This document shows, one piece after another, positions 24,196-32,828 of a DNA stretch of 64,000 nucleotides. Origin of the DNA: Bacteroidaceae bacterium (lineage in GTDB: Bacteria; Bacteroidota; Bacteroidia; Bacteroidales; Bacteroidaceae). Position 1 is the stretch's first letter. Each line of letters begins with the position of its first letter. The notes under the pieces are model-generated. The model was not told the origin of the DNA and did no database searches. It was given only the letters and a program-made list of their open reading frames with translations. Location: NCBI GenBank assembly GCA_017940605.1, contig JAGAYF010000006.1, forward strand, positions 40,270 through 104,269. The letters run 5' to 3'. The translations under genes were made by a program, and so were the position numbers.

Positions 24196-26382
24196 ATGGC
24201 AAACTTAAGATTTATTGTCGTTGAAGAAGCTTTCAAGAAGAAAGCCGTTGAAGTGGAGACGCCTGCTGAAAGGCCGAGTGAGTATTTCGCCAAGTACGTC
24301 TTCAATCAAGAAAAGATGTTCAAGTATTTACCAAAGGACATCTACAAGAAGTTGCGCGATGTCATTGAGAACGGCGCATACCTGGACCTTTCCGTTGCCG
24401 ACAAGGTGGCCGAGGGCATGAAGAAGTGGGCAACGGAAATGGGCGCAACCCATTGCACCCACTGGTTTCAGCCCCTTACCGAAGGTACGGCCGAGAAGCA
24501 CGATGCTTTCATCGAACATGACTGGAAAGGCGGCGTTATTGAAGAATTCAGCGGCAAGGAATTAGTCCAGCAAGAGCCCGACGCTTCCTCTTTCCCCAGC
24601 GGCGGAATCCGCAGCACCTTTGAAGCCCGCGGTTACTCTGCATGGGATCCGTCATCTCCCGTATTTATCATTGGAGATACCTTGATGATTCCCACCGTTT
24701 TCATCTCCTATACCGGTGAAGCGCTGGACTATAAAGCACCTTTAAAGAAAGCACTGGCTGCAGTAGACAAGGCTGCGACCGACGTTTGCCATTATTTTAA
24801 CCCTGATGTCAGGAAAGTTCAGGCCAACCTGGGTTGGGAACAAGAATATTTCCTGGTTGACGAAGACCTTTACGCCGCCCGCCCCGACTTACTCTTGACC
24901 GGCCGCACCCTCATGGGACATGATTCTGCCAAGAACCAACAAATGGAAGACCATTACTTTGGTGCTATCCCCGAGCGTGTAGCCGCCTTCATGAAAGACC
25001 TTGAGATTCAAGCCCTGCAATTGGGCATTCCCTGCAAGACGCGCCACAATGAGGTCGCTCCCAACCAATTTGAGCTGGCTCCCATCTTTGAAGAATGCAA
25101 TTTGGCCGTCGACCACAACATGCTCATCATGTCCTTGATGCGCAATCTCGCCCGCAAGCACGGTTTTCGCTGCCTGCTCCACGAAAAACCGTTCAAGGGC
25201 ATCAACGGAAGCGGCAAGCATTGCAACTGGTCGCTTTCCACCGACAACGGAATCCTGCTCCATGCACCCGGAAAAGACGCTGCTTCGGCCCTACGCTTCA
25301 TCACATTCGTCGTGGAGACCCTCATGGGTGTCTACAAGCACAACGGATTGCTCAAGGCCGCCATCATCACGGCCAGCAACCAGCACAGACTGGGTGCCAA
25401 CGAAGCTCCTCCGGCCATTATCTCCTCTTTCCTAGGCAAGCAAGTCAGTGAAGTCCTGGACAAGATCGAGAATTCCACCACTTCAGAACTGCAAGCCCTC
25501 TCAGGCAAGCACGAATTGAAGTTGGACATTCCTCAGATACCTGAACTTCACGTTGACAATACCGACCGCAACCGCACCAGTCCGTTTGCATTCACCGGCA
25601 ATCGTTTTGAGTTCCGCGCCGTGGGCAGCCAGGCCAACTGTGCTGCTGCCATGCTGGTCCTCAATTCGGCAGTAGCCGAGGCACTCACTTCGTTCAAGGA
25701 ACGTGTGGATGCCCTTATTGCCAACGGAACGGAGCAGACCAATGCCATACTCACCATCCTGCGCGAAGACATCAAGGCATGCAAGCCCGTGCGCTTTGAA
25801 GGCAACGGCTACAGCGATGAATGGAAGGAGGAAGCCAAGAAACGCGGGCTGGACTGCGAGACCAGTTGCCCCGTCATCTATGACCGTTACCTGGACAAGA
25901 GCACCATTGACATGTTTGAAAAGATGAATGTCATGAAGAAATATGAGTTGGAAGCCCGCAATGAGATAAAATGGGAGACCTTCACCAAGAAGATTCAGAT
26001 AGAGGCGCGCGTATTTGGCGACCTGGCCATGAATCATATCATCCCCGTTGCCACCCGTTACCAAAGCATGCTCATCGACAATGTCCACAAACTGGCCGAG
26101 GCATTGCCCCAGGAGGCCGAGATGCTCAATGCCGACAACATCAATATCATTCGCAAGATATCCAGGCACACCAGTTTCATCATTGAGAACGTGCAGAAGA
26201 TGATTGAAGCCCGCAAGGTGGCCAACAAGGTCGGCGACACACGCCAGAAAGCCATACTGTATCATGACAACGTCGCGCCGTTCCTTGACAGCATCCGCTA
26301 CCACATTGACAAGCTGGAACTGATTGTCGAGGACGAAATGTGGACCTTGCCGAAATACCGCGAACTGCTGTTCATCAGATAA
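24196..26382 (+). CDS. glnN: Glutamine synthetase type III
   Basis: ATP-dependent ammonia assimilation into glutamine; GSIII is the large dodecameric form common in Bacteroidales. 728 residues, the usual length. Recognised stretches are ATHCTHWFQPLTEGTAEKHDAF, SSFPSGGIRSTFEARGYSAWDPSSP, LGWEQEYFLVD (metal-site Glu), KTRHNEVAPNQFELAPIFEECN, LLHEKPFKGINGSGKHCNWSLSTDNG and NRTSPFAFTGNRFEFRAVGSQAN. It follows dapL by 60 bases with no obvious -7 box between, so read-through is likely. It ends at a strong terminator. Confidence 0.95.
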   Translation: MANLRFIVVEEAFKKKAVEVETPAERPSEYFAKYVFNQEKMFKYLPKDIYKKLRDVIENGAYLDLSVADKVAEGMKKWATEMGATHCTHWFQPLTEGTAEKHDAFIEHDWKGGVIEEFSGKELVQQEPDASSFPSGGIRSTFEARGYSAWDPSSPVFIIGDTLMIPTVFISYTGEALDYKAPLKKALAAVDKAATDVCHYFNPDVRKVQANLGWEQEYFLVDEDLYAARPDLLLTGRTLMGHDSAKNQQMEDHYFGAIPERVAAFMKDLEIQALQLGIPCKTRHNEVAPNQFELAPIFEECNLAVDHNMLIMSLMRNLARKHGFRCLLHEKPFKGINGSGKHCNWSLSTDNGILLHAPGKDAASALRFITFVVETLMGVYKHNGLLKAAIITASNQHRLGANEAPPAIISSFLGKQVSEVLDKIENSTTSELQALSGKHELKLDIPQIPELHVDNTDRNRTSPFAFTGNRFEFRAVGSQANCAAAMLVLNSAVAEALTSFKERVDALIANGTEQTNAILTILREDIKACKPVRFEGNGYSDEWKEEAKKRGLDCETSCPVIYDRYLDKSTIDMFEKMNVMKKYELEARNEIKWETFTKKIQIEARVFGDLAMNHIIPVATRYQSMLIDNVHKLAEALPQEAEMLNADNINIIRKISRHTSFIIENVQKMIEARKVANKVGDTRQKAILYHDNVAPFLDSIRYHIDKLELIVEDEMWTLPKYRELLFIR

Positions 26383-26458
26383 GGCACATACGGGCATCAG
26401 GACCGTTGGCACCTATTCTTACTCCTCAAGACAATGCCTGAATGCCCATAAACATTCC

Positions 26459-26503
26459 ACACGAGGGGGCTTTCCTGTTACGGAAGGCCTCCTCGTGTTT
26501 TCA
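26459..26503 (+). terminator. Rho-independent terminator after glnN
   Basis: Stem ACACGAGG (26459-26466) with CCTCGTGT (26491-26498), with an inner paired GGCTTTCC/GGAAGGCC region, followed by a TTTTC run. Confidence 0.8.
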
Positions 26504-26520
26504 TCTTTCCTGCCTGCCGG

Positions 26521-26584
26521 AAAAAACTCGGGGACTTTTTTAAAAAACTCCCCGAGTTTTTTAAAATTAGAGGGAGTAATTTTC
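26521..26584 (-). repeat. Dispersed palindromic intergenic element, copy 1
   Basis: 26521-26562 is a near-perfect 42-base palindrome (arms AAAAAACTCGGGGA and TCCCCGAGTTTTTT around a T6A6 centre), followed by TTAAAATTAGAGGGAGTAA. The reverse complement matches 55513-55575 with three substitutions over 63 bases. It lies just past the glnN terminator. It may act as a bidirectional terminator or be a small non-coding mobile element. Confidence 0.8.
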
Positions 26585-26776
26585 AACTTACCCTGCGTAT
26601 TCTTTTCCCCCAATGGGAATCGGCATCACGCAACAGGCTTCCATCTCTGCCCTATGTTGGCATCATTGACGGGTCAGTCTACAATTTTTCCTTTCAGACC
26701 GAAAAAAATCCACCTCGTAATGTCACAAAAGTAAAGTTTCTCCGTATTATAGTCAGAACAGCACCGAAATGCACGC

Positions 26777-27256
26777 ATGACAACGGAGGAATACCAACAA
26801 GAGGCAGCGCGGCTGCGCCCCGTACTCCTGAGGACGGCCCTAAGATATCTTTCCGAGGAAGACGAGGCGGAAGACATCGTACAGGAGGCCCTGATCAGAC
26901 TCTGGAACATCTGCGACTGCCTGCAAAGGCCCATGGACGGACTGGCCCAGGTGACGGTCAGGAATCTGTGCATCGACCTCATGCGACGGAATCGCCGTGA
27001 GATGCCGTTGGACGACACCGACCTGCCCCACATACCCGAAGACTCCATGCAACGCATTGACAGGATGATGCACATAGTGGCCCAGCTGCCCACCATGCAG
27101 CAGACCATCCTGCGGATGCGGCACATGGAGGGCATGGAGTACGCCGACATTGCATCGCTGACGGGGAGCAACGAGGCCGCAGTGCGCAAGGCCCTGAGCA
27201 GAGCCCGCAAAACGGTGAAGGAACGTTATTTCAAAATCTATGAAGATGAAAGATAG
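26777..27256 (+). CDS. ECF-type RNA polymerase sigma factor
   Basis: 159 residues with sigma region 2 (LRTALRYLSEEDEAEDIVQEALIRLWNI, then VTVRNLCIDLMRRNRRE) and region 4 (LPTMQQTILRMRHMEGMEYADIASLTGSNEAAVRKALSRARKTVKE). It heads a four-gene unit: the next gene overlaps its end by 17 bases and encodes a single-pass membrane protein in the position of an anti-sigma factor. No TAnnTTTG box is visible upstream on this strand, consistent with use of a non-housekeeping promoter. Confidence 0.9.
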   Translation: MTTEEYQQEAARLRPVLLRTALRYLSEEDEAEDIVQEALIRLWNICDCLQRPMDGLAQVTVRNLCIDLMRRNRREMPLDDTDLPHIPEDSMQRIDRMMHIVAQLPTMQQTILRMRHMEGMEYADIASLTGSNEAAVRKALSRARKTVKERYFKIYEDER

Positions 27257-27764
27257 AGAACACATACTGCTGTTGTTGCAAAAATTTGAAGAAGGGGAGA
27301 CCACGCTCCAGGAGGAACAGGAGCTATATGCCTACTTCAACTCCCCTGTTACAGACAGTCAGTTGCTGTCCTACCGCGACATGATGCTGGACTATCTGTC
27401 CATTTCATGCGCTGCCCCACAACAGGCTGCACCTACACCCAAAAAATATCTCTCTGTCGGGCGCTGGCTCACCGCGACGGCCGCCTGCGTCCTTCTTATC
27501 GTAGGTGCAGCCTCTGTATTCCGCCACCTGGAATACATCCAACTGGAAAACCGATACGGCGGAAGCTACATGGTGGAAAACGGATGCCGCATTGACAACC
27601 TGCACCAACTGAAGAACATCATTGCCAACACCTTGTCGGACGCAACAAGGCTGGAGGCCCAGGCCGCCCCCGCGCTGGACATCCACCAAACCGAGCAGGA
27701 ACTGTTGGAACAGATATCCGACCCTGGCCAACGCCAATACATCAGACAACTCCTGGACGAATAA
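27240..27764 (+). CDS. Putative membrane anti-sigma-like protein
   Basis: 174 residues. The cytosolic N-terminus (about 1-70; HILLLLQKFEEGETTLQEEQELYAYFNS) resembles the short helical N-termini that hold sigma factors in Bacteroidales anti-sigma proteins. One membrane helix follows (WLTATAACVLLIVGAASVF, about 76-94), then a periplasmic tail. It overlaps the sigma gene by 17 bases, so the two are translationally coupled. A second ATG two codons later is also possible. Anti-sigma function is inferred from position and topology only. Confidence 0.7.
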   Translation: MKMKDREHILLLLQKFEEGETTLQEEQELYAYFNSPVTDSQLLSYRDMMLDYLSISCAAPQQAAPTPKKYLSVGRWLTATAACVLLIVGAASVFRHLEYIQLENRYGGSYMVENGCRIDNLHQLKNIIANTLSDATRLEAQAAPALDIHQTEQELLEQISDPGQRQYIRQLLDE

Positions 27765-27790
27765 TCGACTCAATCCCTACCCAACTATAT

Positions 27791-28198
27791 ATGAAGAAGC
27801 TCATATCCATTCTACTCATTGCCCTGGCTGCCGCAGGCCGCACCGCCTGCGCACAAAACAGCATAGACAACGCCATGGAAATGTTTTCGACCCTTGGAAA
27901 CAGCACCTACAAATCGATTGTGGAGCGCGACCCCAAGACCCACAAGGTCATCAAGGTGGTCAAGACGCTGGAAACACGCAGGCAGAACGCCTCCAAGCTC
28001 GTCAATGCATTTGAAAAGGAAGCCGAGAGCGGTTCGTACACCGTGACAACCACGGACAACACCACGGAATACCTGCTGACGGTGGAAACATCCCGACAGA
28101 ACCGCATCTATGCCCTGCGCATCAACGGCAGACTGCCCCATGCGTCCAACAGCCACTGCCTGGCTACGGCCATTATCAAGATAAAGCAAAAAGAATAA
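27791..28198 (+). CDS. Secreted DUF5024-like protein
   Basis: 135 residues with a signal peptide (KKLISILLIALAAAGRTACAQ). The mature part, NSIDNAMEMFSTLGNSTYKSIVERDPKTHKVIKVVKTLE, then ASKLVNAFEKEAE, resembles the DUF5024 family that accompanies ECF sigma loci in Bacteroidales; this is a recollection, not a search result. Probably periplasmic. Third gene in the sigma operon, 26 bases after the membrane protein. Confidence 0.65.
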   Translation: MKKLISILLIALAAAGRTACAQNSIDNAMEMFSTLGNSTYKSIVERDPKTHKVIKVVKTLETRRQNASKLVNAFEKEAESGSYTVTTTDNTTEYLLTVETSRQNRIYALRINGRLPHASNSHCLATAIIKIKQKE

Positions 28199-28222
28199 CA
28201 ACCCATATAAACAAATAGAATC

Positions 28223-29029
28223 ATGAAACTAAAGACAATGACACTCCTGCTGCTGACCATCACGCTGGGCAGCTGTGCAACCACCCAGACCACGGCGAAG
28301 AAAGACACGACAGAACAAGACAAGACGGTGACCAAGGAATTTCATATCAAGGATTTCCATGGCATCAGCGCGTCCAACGTCATCACAATCCACTTTACGC
28401 AAACCAACAAGTACAGCATGAGGGTGGAATGTACCCCCAAGGAACTGGAATTGCTGAAAATGTCGGTCAGGGACGGCATACTGATGCTGGGGAGAAAGAA
28501 TGAAGACCAAAAGAGGTATCATAATAGTACGCGCGTACATATTTATATAGAAGCCCCAACGCTCAGCAGCCTGGATTTGTCGGGCGTGTGCAATTTTGAG
28601 ACCGAAAGCCTGAAGACGGAGGACTTTTCCGTCAATGCATCGGGGGTCAGCAAGGTCATCATAGGCCTGCTGAATTGCAAGGACCTAGTGTACAACCAGA
28701 GCGGAGTGGGAAAATCGACCGTACATATCAAGGCACATGACGTTACCCTGAACCTATCGGGCGTGAGCGAATGCACATCCGACATTGCATCAGAGAAATT
28801 GAGCATCCATGACAGCGGCACTTCCAAGAGCAACATCCGCTTCAAGGGGGAAAGCGTGCGCATTGCCGCCAGCGGGACATCGACAAACGTGCTCAACGTG
28901 GACTGCCAAAAGCTATATGCCCGAAACAGCGGCGTAAGCCGAATCATTCTCAAGGGAAATGCCGATGAAACGGAGATACACTCCAGCGGTGTTTCCAAGA
29001 TTGACACTTCAGAACTCAACAAATACTGA
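28223..29029 (+). CDS. Lipoprotein with GIN/DUF2807 head domain
   Basis: 268 residues with a type II signal (MTLLLLTITLGSC). The mature protein is a repetitive beta-helix-like domain: ITIHFTQTNKYSMRVECTPKELELLKMSV, then recurring S-G-V/S-G-T turns (LDLSGVCNF, VNASGVSKV, NLSGVSEC, IHDSGTSKS, RNSGVSRI, IHSSGVSKI). This is the pattern of the putative autotransporter-adhesin head GIN family (DUF2807). Last gene of the sigma operon, followed by a terminator. Likely surface or periplasmic, role unknown. Confidence 0.82.
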   Translation: MKLKTMTLLLLTITLGSCATTQTTAKKDTTEQDKTVTKEFHIKDFHGISASNVITIHFTQTNKYSMRVECTPKELELLKMSVRDGILMLGRKNEDQKRYHNSTRVHIYIEAPTLSSLDLSGVCNFETESLKTEDFSVNASGVSKVIIGLLNCKDLVYNQSGVGKSTVHIKAHDVTLNLSGVSECTSDIASEKLSIHDSGTSKSNIRFKGESVRIAASGTSTNVLNVDCQKLYARNSGVSRIILKGNADETEIHSSGVSKIDTSELNKY

Positions 29030-29089
29030 CCATTGGCAAGGACCACTGCCCTGCCTGCCTTTTTACATCAGACTACATCTGCCCACTTC

Positions 29090-29130
29090 GCATCCCATTG
29101 CACTCTACAGAGTACGATGGGATGCTTTTT
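29090..29130 (+). terminator. Terminator of the ECF sigma operon
   Basis: Stem GCATCCCAT/ATGGGATGC with an inner stem ACTC/GAGT, followed by TTTTT. The remaining bases up to 29292 are A+T-rich and show nothing recognisable. Confidence 0.85.
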
Positions 29131-29292
29131 GGGGTACAAAAAACGCTTTCGGGATTCCTGTTTCATTCATTTTTTCAAAAATTGCAATATGTTTTACAGC
29201 ATAAAAAATGAAATAAAATACAATACTAAACCTGTTTTTTTGAAATTCACTATAAAGTTGGATGCAAATTTTGCCATCTGATTCAATCTTTA

Positions 29293-29300
29293 TACCTTTG
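29293..29300 (+). promoter_or_regulatory. -7 box TACCTTTG for hppA
   Basis: Exact TACCTTTG, with a leader of about 105 bases before the ATG at 29409. Confidence 0.65.
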
Positions 29301-29408
29301 AGGGCCCAAAAACGGGGTTAAAGAGGAGCGGGAGGGTCATTTCCTGCTCCGGAAATGGTACTAAAAAAGTTGTTGAGAAATTAATCAAAAACACAATATT
29401 ATCAAATT

Positions 29409-31808
29409 ATGCAAAAAATCAGTACTGCATTAACACTGTTAATGCTTCCGGCTTTGTCGTTTGCGAGCGAAGCCGACTTGCAAATGCCACAGGGCTTTGC
29501 GCAAGACAGCAAGACAGGCATTCTGTATTGGGGATTCCTCATTGTCTTGCTGGGACTCCTGTTTGGTTTCTGGCAATTCAGCCGAGTCAAGAAAATGAAA
29601 GCCCACCAGTCCATGCTGGACATGGGACATGTCATATTTAAGACCTGTTCCACCTACCTGAGGCAGCAGGGCAAGTTCCTGGGAATCCTCTTTCTCTTCA
29701 TCGGCGCAGCCATAGCCCTGTACTTCGGCCTCTTGGCCCACATGTCGGCAGGCGCGGTGCTGCTCATCCTGGGCTGGACGGTCATTGGTGTGCTGGGTTC
29801 TTACTCCGTGGCATGGTTTGGCGTGCGCATGAACACCTATGCCAACGCACGCATGGCCTTTGCCTCGCTGCGACGCAAGCCCCTGCAACTCCTGAACATT
29901 CCGCTTTGTGCAGGCATGAGCATCGGCATCGTACTCATCTGCGTTGAATTGCTGCTCATGCTCGTCATCCTGCTGTTCATGCCCGAGAACCTGGCCGGAA
30001 GCTGCTTCATCGGCTTCGCCATCGGTGAGTCACTGGGCGCAAGCGCCCTGCGCATTGCCGGCGGTATCTTTACAAAGATTGCCGACATAGGCAGCGACTT
30101 GATGAAGGTGGTATTCAAGATTGGCGAGGACGACCCCCGCAACCCAGGAGTCATTGCCGACTGTACGGGCGACAACGCCGGTGACAGCATAGGCCCGACT
30201 GCCGACGGATTTGAAACCTACGGCGTAACGGGCGTGGCCTTGGTATCGTTCATTCTCCTGGCCGTCAAAGACCCCAGCATGCAGATACAGCTGCTGGTGT
30301 GGATATTTGTCATGCGCATATTGGGAATTATCGCTTCGGTACTGGCCTATTACGTAAACAACGCCATTGCAAGGGCCAAATATGCCAACGCCGATGACAT
30401 CAACTTTGAGAAACCGCTGACCAGCCTGGTGTGGATTACCTCCATACTGTCCATCGTGGCCACCTTTGCCGCCTCGTACTTCATGCTCAAGGACCTGGGC
30501 GGAAACTACTGGATGGCATTGGCATCCATTATCAGCTGCGGCACGCTGGGAGCAGCCCTGATTCCCGAATTTACCAAGCTGTTCACATCGCCCACCTCGG
30601 CTCATGTGCAGGAAGTAGTGAAAACGTCGGAACAAGGCGGTGCATCGCTCAACATTCTCTCGGGCCTCGTGTCGGGTAACTACGGCGGCTTCTGGACAGG
30701 ATTTGTGTTCTTTGTGCTGATGTTCGTAGCTTACATGGCTTCGAGCTTCTTCGGAACGGAAGCCATCTTCGGAACATACTACTCTATCTTTGCCTTTGGC
30801 CTGGTAGCTTTCGGCATGTTGGGCATGGGCCCCGTAACGATTGCCGTAGACAGCTACGGACCTGTCACCGACAATGCACAGTCCGTATATGAACTTTCAC
30901 TCATTGAGGACAACAAGGAACAGGCCACGGAGGAAATCAAAAAAGAATTCGGATTCACTCCTGACTTTGAGAAAGCCAAATATTACCTGGAAGCCAACGA
31001 TGGTGCGGGCAACACATTCAAGGCTACGGCCAAGCCCGTGCTGATTGGTACGGCCGTTGTGGGAGCAACGACCATGATATTCTCGCTCATTCTCATGATA
31101 GAGAAGACACTGGGCATCGATCCCGCCACCGTGCTCAACCTATTGAATCCCTATTCCATACTGGGCTTCATCCTGGGCGGATGTGTCATTTCTTGGTTCT
31201 GCGGAGCATCCATGCAAGCTGTCACTACGGGAGCTAACCGCGCCGTTGCCTTTATCAAGGAGAACATTAAGCTGGATACCAACGCACCCAAGAAAGCCGA
31301 CATCAGCAAGTCACAGGAAGTCGTGCGCATCTGTACCAACTATGCACAACGCGGCATGATTAACATCTTCATTGCCATATTCTGCTTCGCACTGGGCTTT
31401 GCCTGTCTGTCCTCTCCCGAGGGCATCGGCGGCGAAAACGCAGTATGCCTCTTCATCAGCTACCTGATTTCCATTGCCGTCTTCGGTCTGTTCCAGGCAG
31501 TATTCATGGCCAATGCAGGCGGTGCATGGGACAATGCCAAAAAAGTGGTGGAAGTAGACATGAAAGCCAAGGGTACTCCGCTCCATGACGCCAGCGTAGT
31601 GGGCGATACAGTAGGAGACCCCTTCAAGGATACGTCTTCCGTGGCACTGAATCCCATCATTAAGTTCACCACCCTGTTTGGTGTCCTCACCATGGAGATT
31701 GCCATCAGCGACAGCTTCAAATCGCTGGCCCCATGGTTTGGTGTTGCGTTCACTATCATTGCCCTATACTTTGCATACCGCTCCTTCTACAAGATGAGAT
31801 CGGTATAG
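29409..31808 (+). CDS. hppA: Membrane-bound ion-pumping pyrophosphatase
   Basis: Couples PPi hydrolysis to ion export across the inner membrane. 799 residues with about 16 membrane helices and a cleavable-looking N-terminus. The catalytic loop is GGIFTKIADIGSDLMKVVFKIGEDDPRNPGVIADCTGDNAGDSIGPTADGFETYG; the canonical family has GDNVGD and MGADLFESY here, so this is a divergent branch. GNTFKATAK has Lys where K+-dependent enzymes usually have Ala, suggesting a K+-independent enzyme. The C-terminal GDTVGDPFKDTSSVALNPIIKFTTL is conserved. Proton versus sodium specificity cannot be read reliably. Confidence 0.92.
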   Translation: MQKISTALTLLMLPALSFASEADLQMPQGFAQDSKTGILYWGFLIVLLGLLFGFWQFSRVKKMKAHQSMLDMGHVIFKTCSTYLRQQGKFLGILFLFIGAAIALYFGLLAHMSAGAVLLILGWTVIGVLGSYSVAWFGVRMNTYANARMAFASLRRKPLQLLNIPLCAGMSIGIVLICVELLLMLVILLFMPENLAGSCFIGFAIGESLGASALRIAGGIFTKIADIGSDLMKVVFKIGEDDPRNPGVIADCTGDNAGDSIGPTADGFETYGVTGVALVSFILLAVKDPSMQIQLLVWIFVMRILGIIASVLAYYVNNAIARAKYANADDINFEKPLTSLVWITSILSIVATFAASYFMLKDLGGNYWMALASIISCGTLGAALIPEFTKLFTSPTSAHVQEVVKTSEQGGASLNILSGLVSGNYGGFWTGFVFFVLMFVAYMASSFFGTEAIFGTYYSIFAFGLVAFGMLGMGPVTIAVDSYGPVTDNAQSVYELSLIEDNKEQATEEIKKEFGFTPDFEKAKYYLEANDGAGNTFKATAKPVLIGTAVVGATTMIFSLILMIEKTLGIDPATVLNLLNPYSILGFILGGCVISWFCGASMQAVTTGANRAVAFIKENIKLDTNAPKKADISKSQEVVRICTNYAQRGMINIFIAIFCFALGFACLSSPEGIGGENAVCLFISYLISIAVFGLFQAVFMANAGGAWDNAKKVVEVDMKAKGTPLHDASVVGDTVGDPFKDTSSVALNPIIKFTTLFGVLTMEIAISDSFKSLAPWFGVAFTIIALYFAYRSFYKMRSV

Positions 31809-31835
31809 CGGTAGGACAATAACCTACAAAATCCC

Positions 31836-31875
31836 AACGGGGCGGCTTTGCTATGTGCAAAGCCGCCCCGTTTCC
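31836..31875 (+). terminator. Rho-independent terminator after hppA
   Basis: Perfect 15-bp stem (31836-31850 with 31858-31872), 7-base loop, then TTTCC context. It lies 27 bases after the stop. Confidence 0.85.
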
Positions 31876-31944
31876 ATAGAAAGGAAACCCGAAAGCCTTC
31901 CGTAGCAGAAGGTCCACACTTACTTTATAGCCTGACCGTTTTCC

Positions 31945-32763
31945 TTATTCCCCGTACTCAGCGCTCACCTGCAATGTCAACTGAATGAAATCCTGCACAG
32001 ACAATTGTTCGGGCCGGCAAGTCATAACCGAAGACTGCAGGAAAGGAGTATGGTCGCGGCCCTGGCACTTTCTTTCTGCATCCAATTGGGAGAGCAAGGG
32101 GCGTATGGAACTGCGCATCATCTTGCGGCGCTGGTTGAACACCATCTTGACCAAGCGCTTGAACAAAGTTTCATCGCAACCCAAGTCCTGCACTTGGTTG
32201 CGCGTAAACCGTATGACGGCACTTTTCACCTTGGGAGGCGGAGAAAAGACGGTCTCGGGAACGGTAAACAGATACTCCACGTCATACCAAGCCTGCAACA
32301 GCACACTCAGGATGCCGTATGCCTTGTTGCCAGGACCGCTGGCAAGACGCTCGGCCACCTCTTTCTGAATCATTCCCGTACAACAGGGTATCAAATCGCG
32401 ATTGTCGAGCATCTTGAAGAAGATTTGGCTGCTTATATTATAAGGATAGTTGCCCGTAAGCACAAAAGGGCGGCCCTGATGGAGCGCACGGAGGTCCATT
32501 TTCAGGAAATCGCCTTCAATGATGCGGCCACGGAGGGGCGGAAAGGCGGAACGCAGGTATGCAATGCTCTCCTGGTCCAGCTCCACGACATTCAACAGGC
32601 GGTTCTTCACCAACAGAAACTGCGTCAAAGCCCCCATTCCCGGTCCTACCTCAAGCAAGGGCAAATCAGGACAGGCATCCACCGTGTCAGCTATGCGTCG
32701 CGCAATCGTCATGTCGGTCAAAAAGTGCTGACCAAGATTTTTTTTGGCTCTAACTCTGTTCAT
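31945..32763 (-). CDS. rsmA: 16S rRNA dimethyladenosine transferase
   Basis: KsgA/RsmA, which dimethylates two adjacent adenosines near the 3' end of 16S rRNA during 30S maturation. 272 residues with SAM-binding RAKKNLGQHFLTD, LLEVGPGMGALTQFLL and VVELDQESIAYL, and the catalytic motif as NYPYNIS (usually NLPYNIS). The C-terminal substrate domain is FSPPPKVKSAVIRF and MVFNQRRKMMRSSI. The frame is open to 32838, but a TACCTTTG box at 32794-32801 lies inside it, so MNRVRAKKNLGQ at 32763 is the start. Confidence 0.95.
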   Translation of the reverse strand: MNRVRAKKNLGQHFLTDMTIARRIADTVDACPDLPLLEVGPGMGALTQFLLVKNRLLNVVELDQESIAYLRSAFPPLRGRIIEGDFLKMDLRALHQGRPFVLTGNYPYNISSQIFFKMLDNRDLIPCCTGMIQKEVAERLASGPGNKAYGILSVLLQAWYDVEYLFTVPETVFSPPPKVKSAVIRFTRNQVQDLGCDETLFKRLVKMVFNQRRKMMRSSIRPLLSQLDAERKCQGRDHTPFLQSSVMTCRPEQLSVQDFIQLTLQVSAEYGE

Positions 32764-32793
32764 TCGTGAGTTTTTATTTATTTTTGCTCTTTG

Positions 32794-32801
32794 CAAAGGT
32801 A
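32794..32801 (-). promoter_or_regulatory. -7 box TACCTTTG for rsmA
   Basis: Exact TACCTTTG on the minus strand, 30 bases upstream of the ATG at 32763; it fixes that start. Confidence 0.65.
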
Positions 32802-32828
32802 GCGTTAATTTATTGAACCAAGAAAAAA

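Noticed and set aside
26419-26734. Small proteins with KNSGTFLKNSPSFLKL or NFKKLGEFFKKVPEFF
   Set aside because: These are translations of the palindromic element in both strands and recur at 55.5 kb in other frames; there is no sign of coding.
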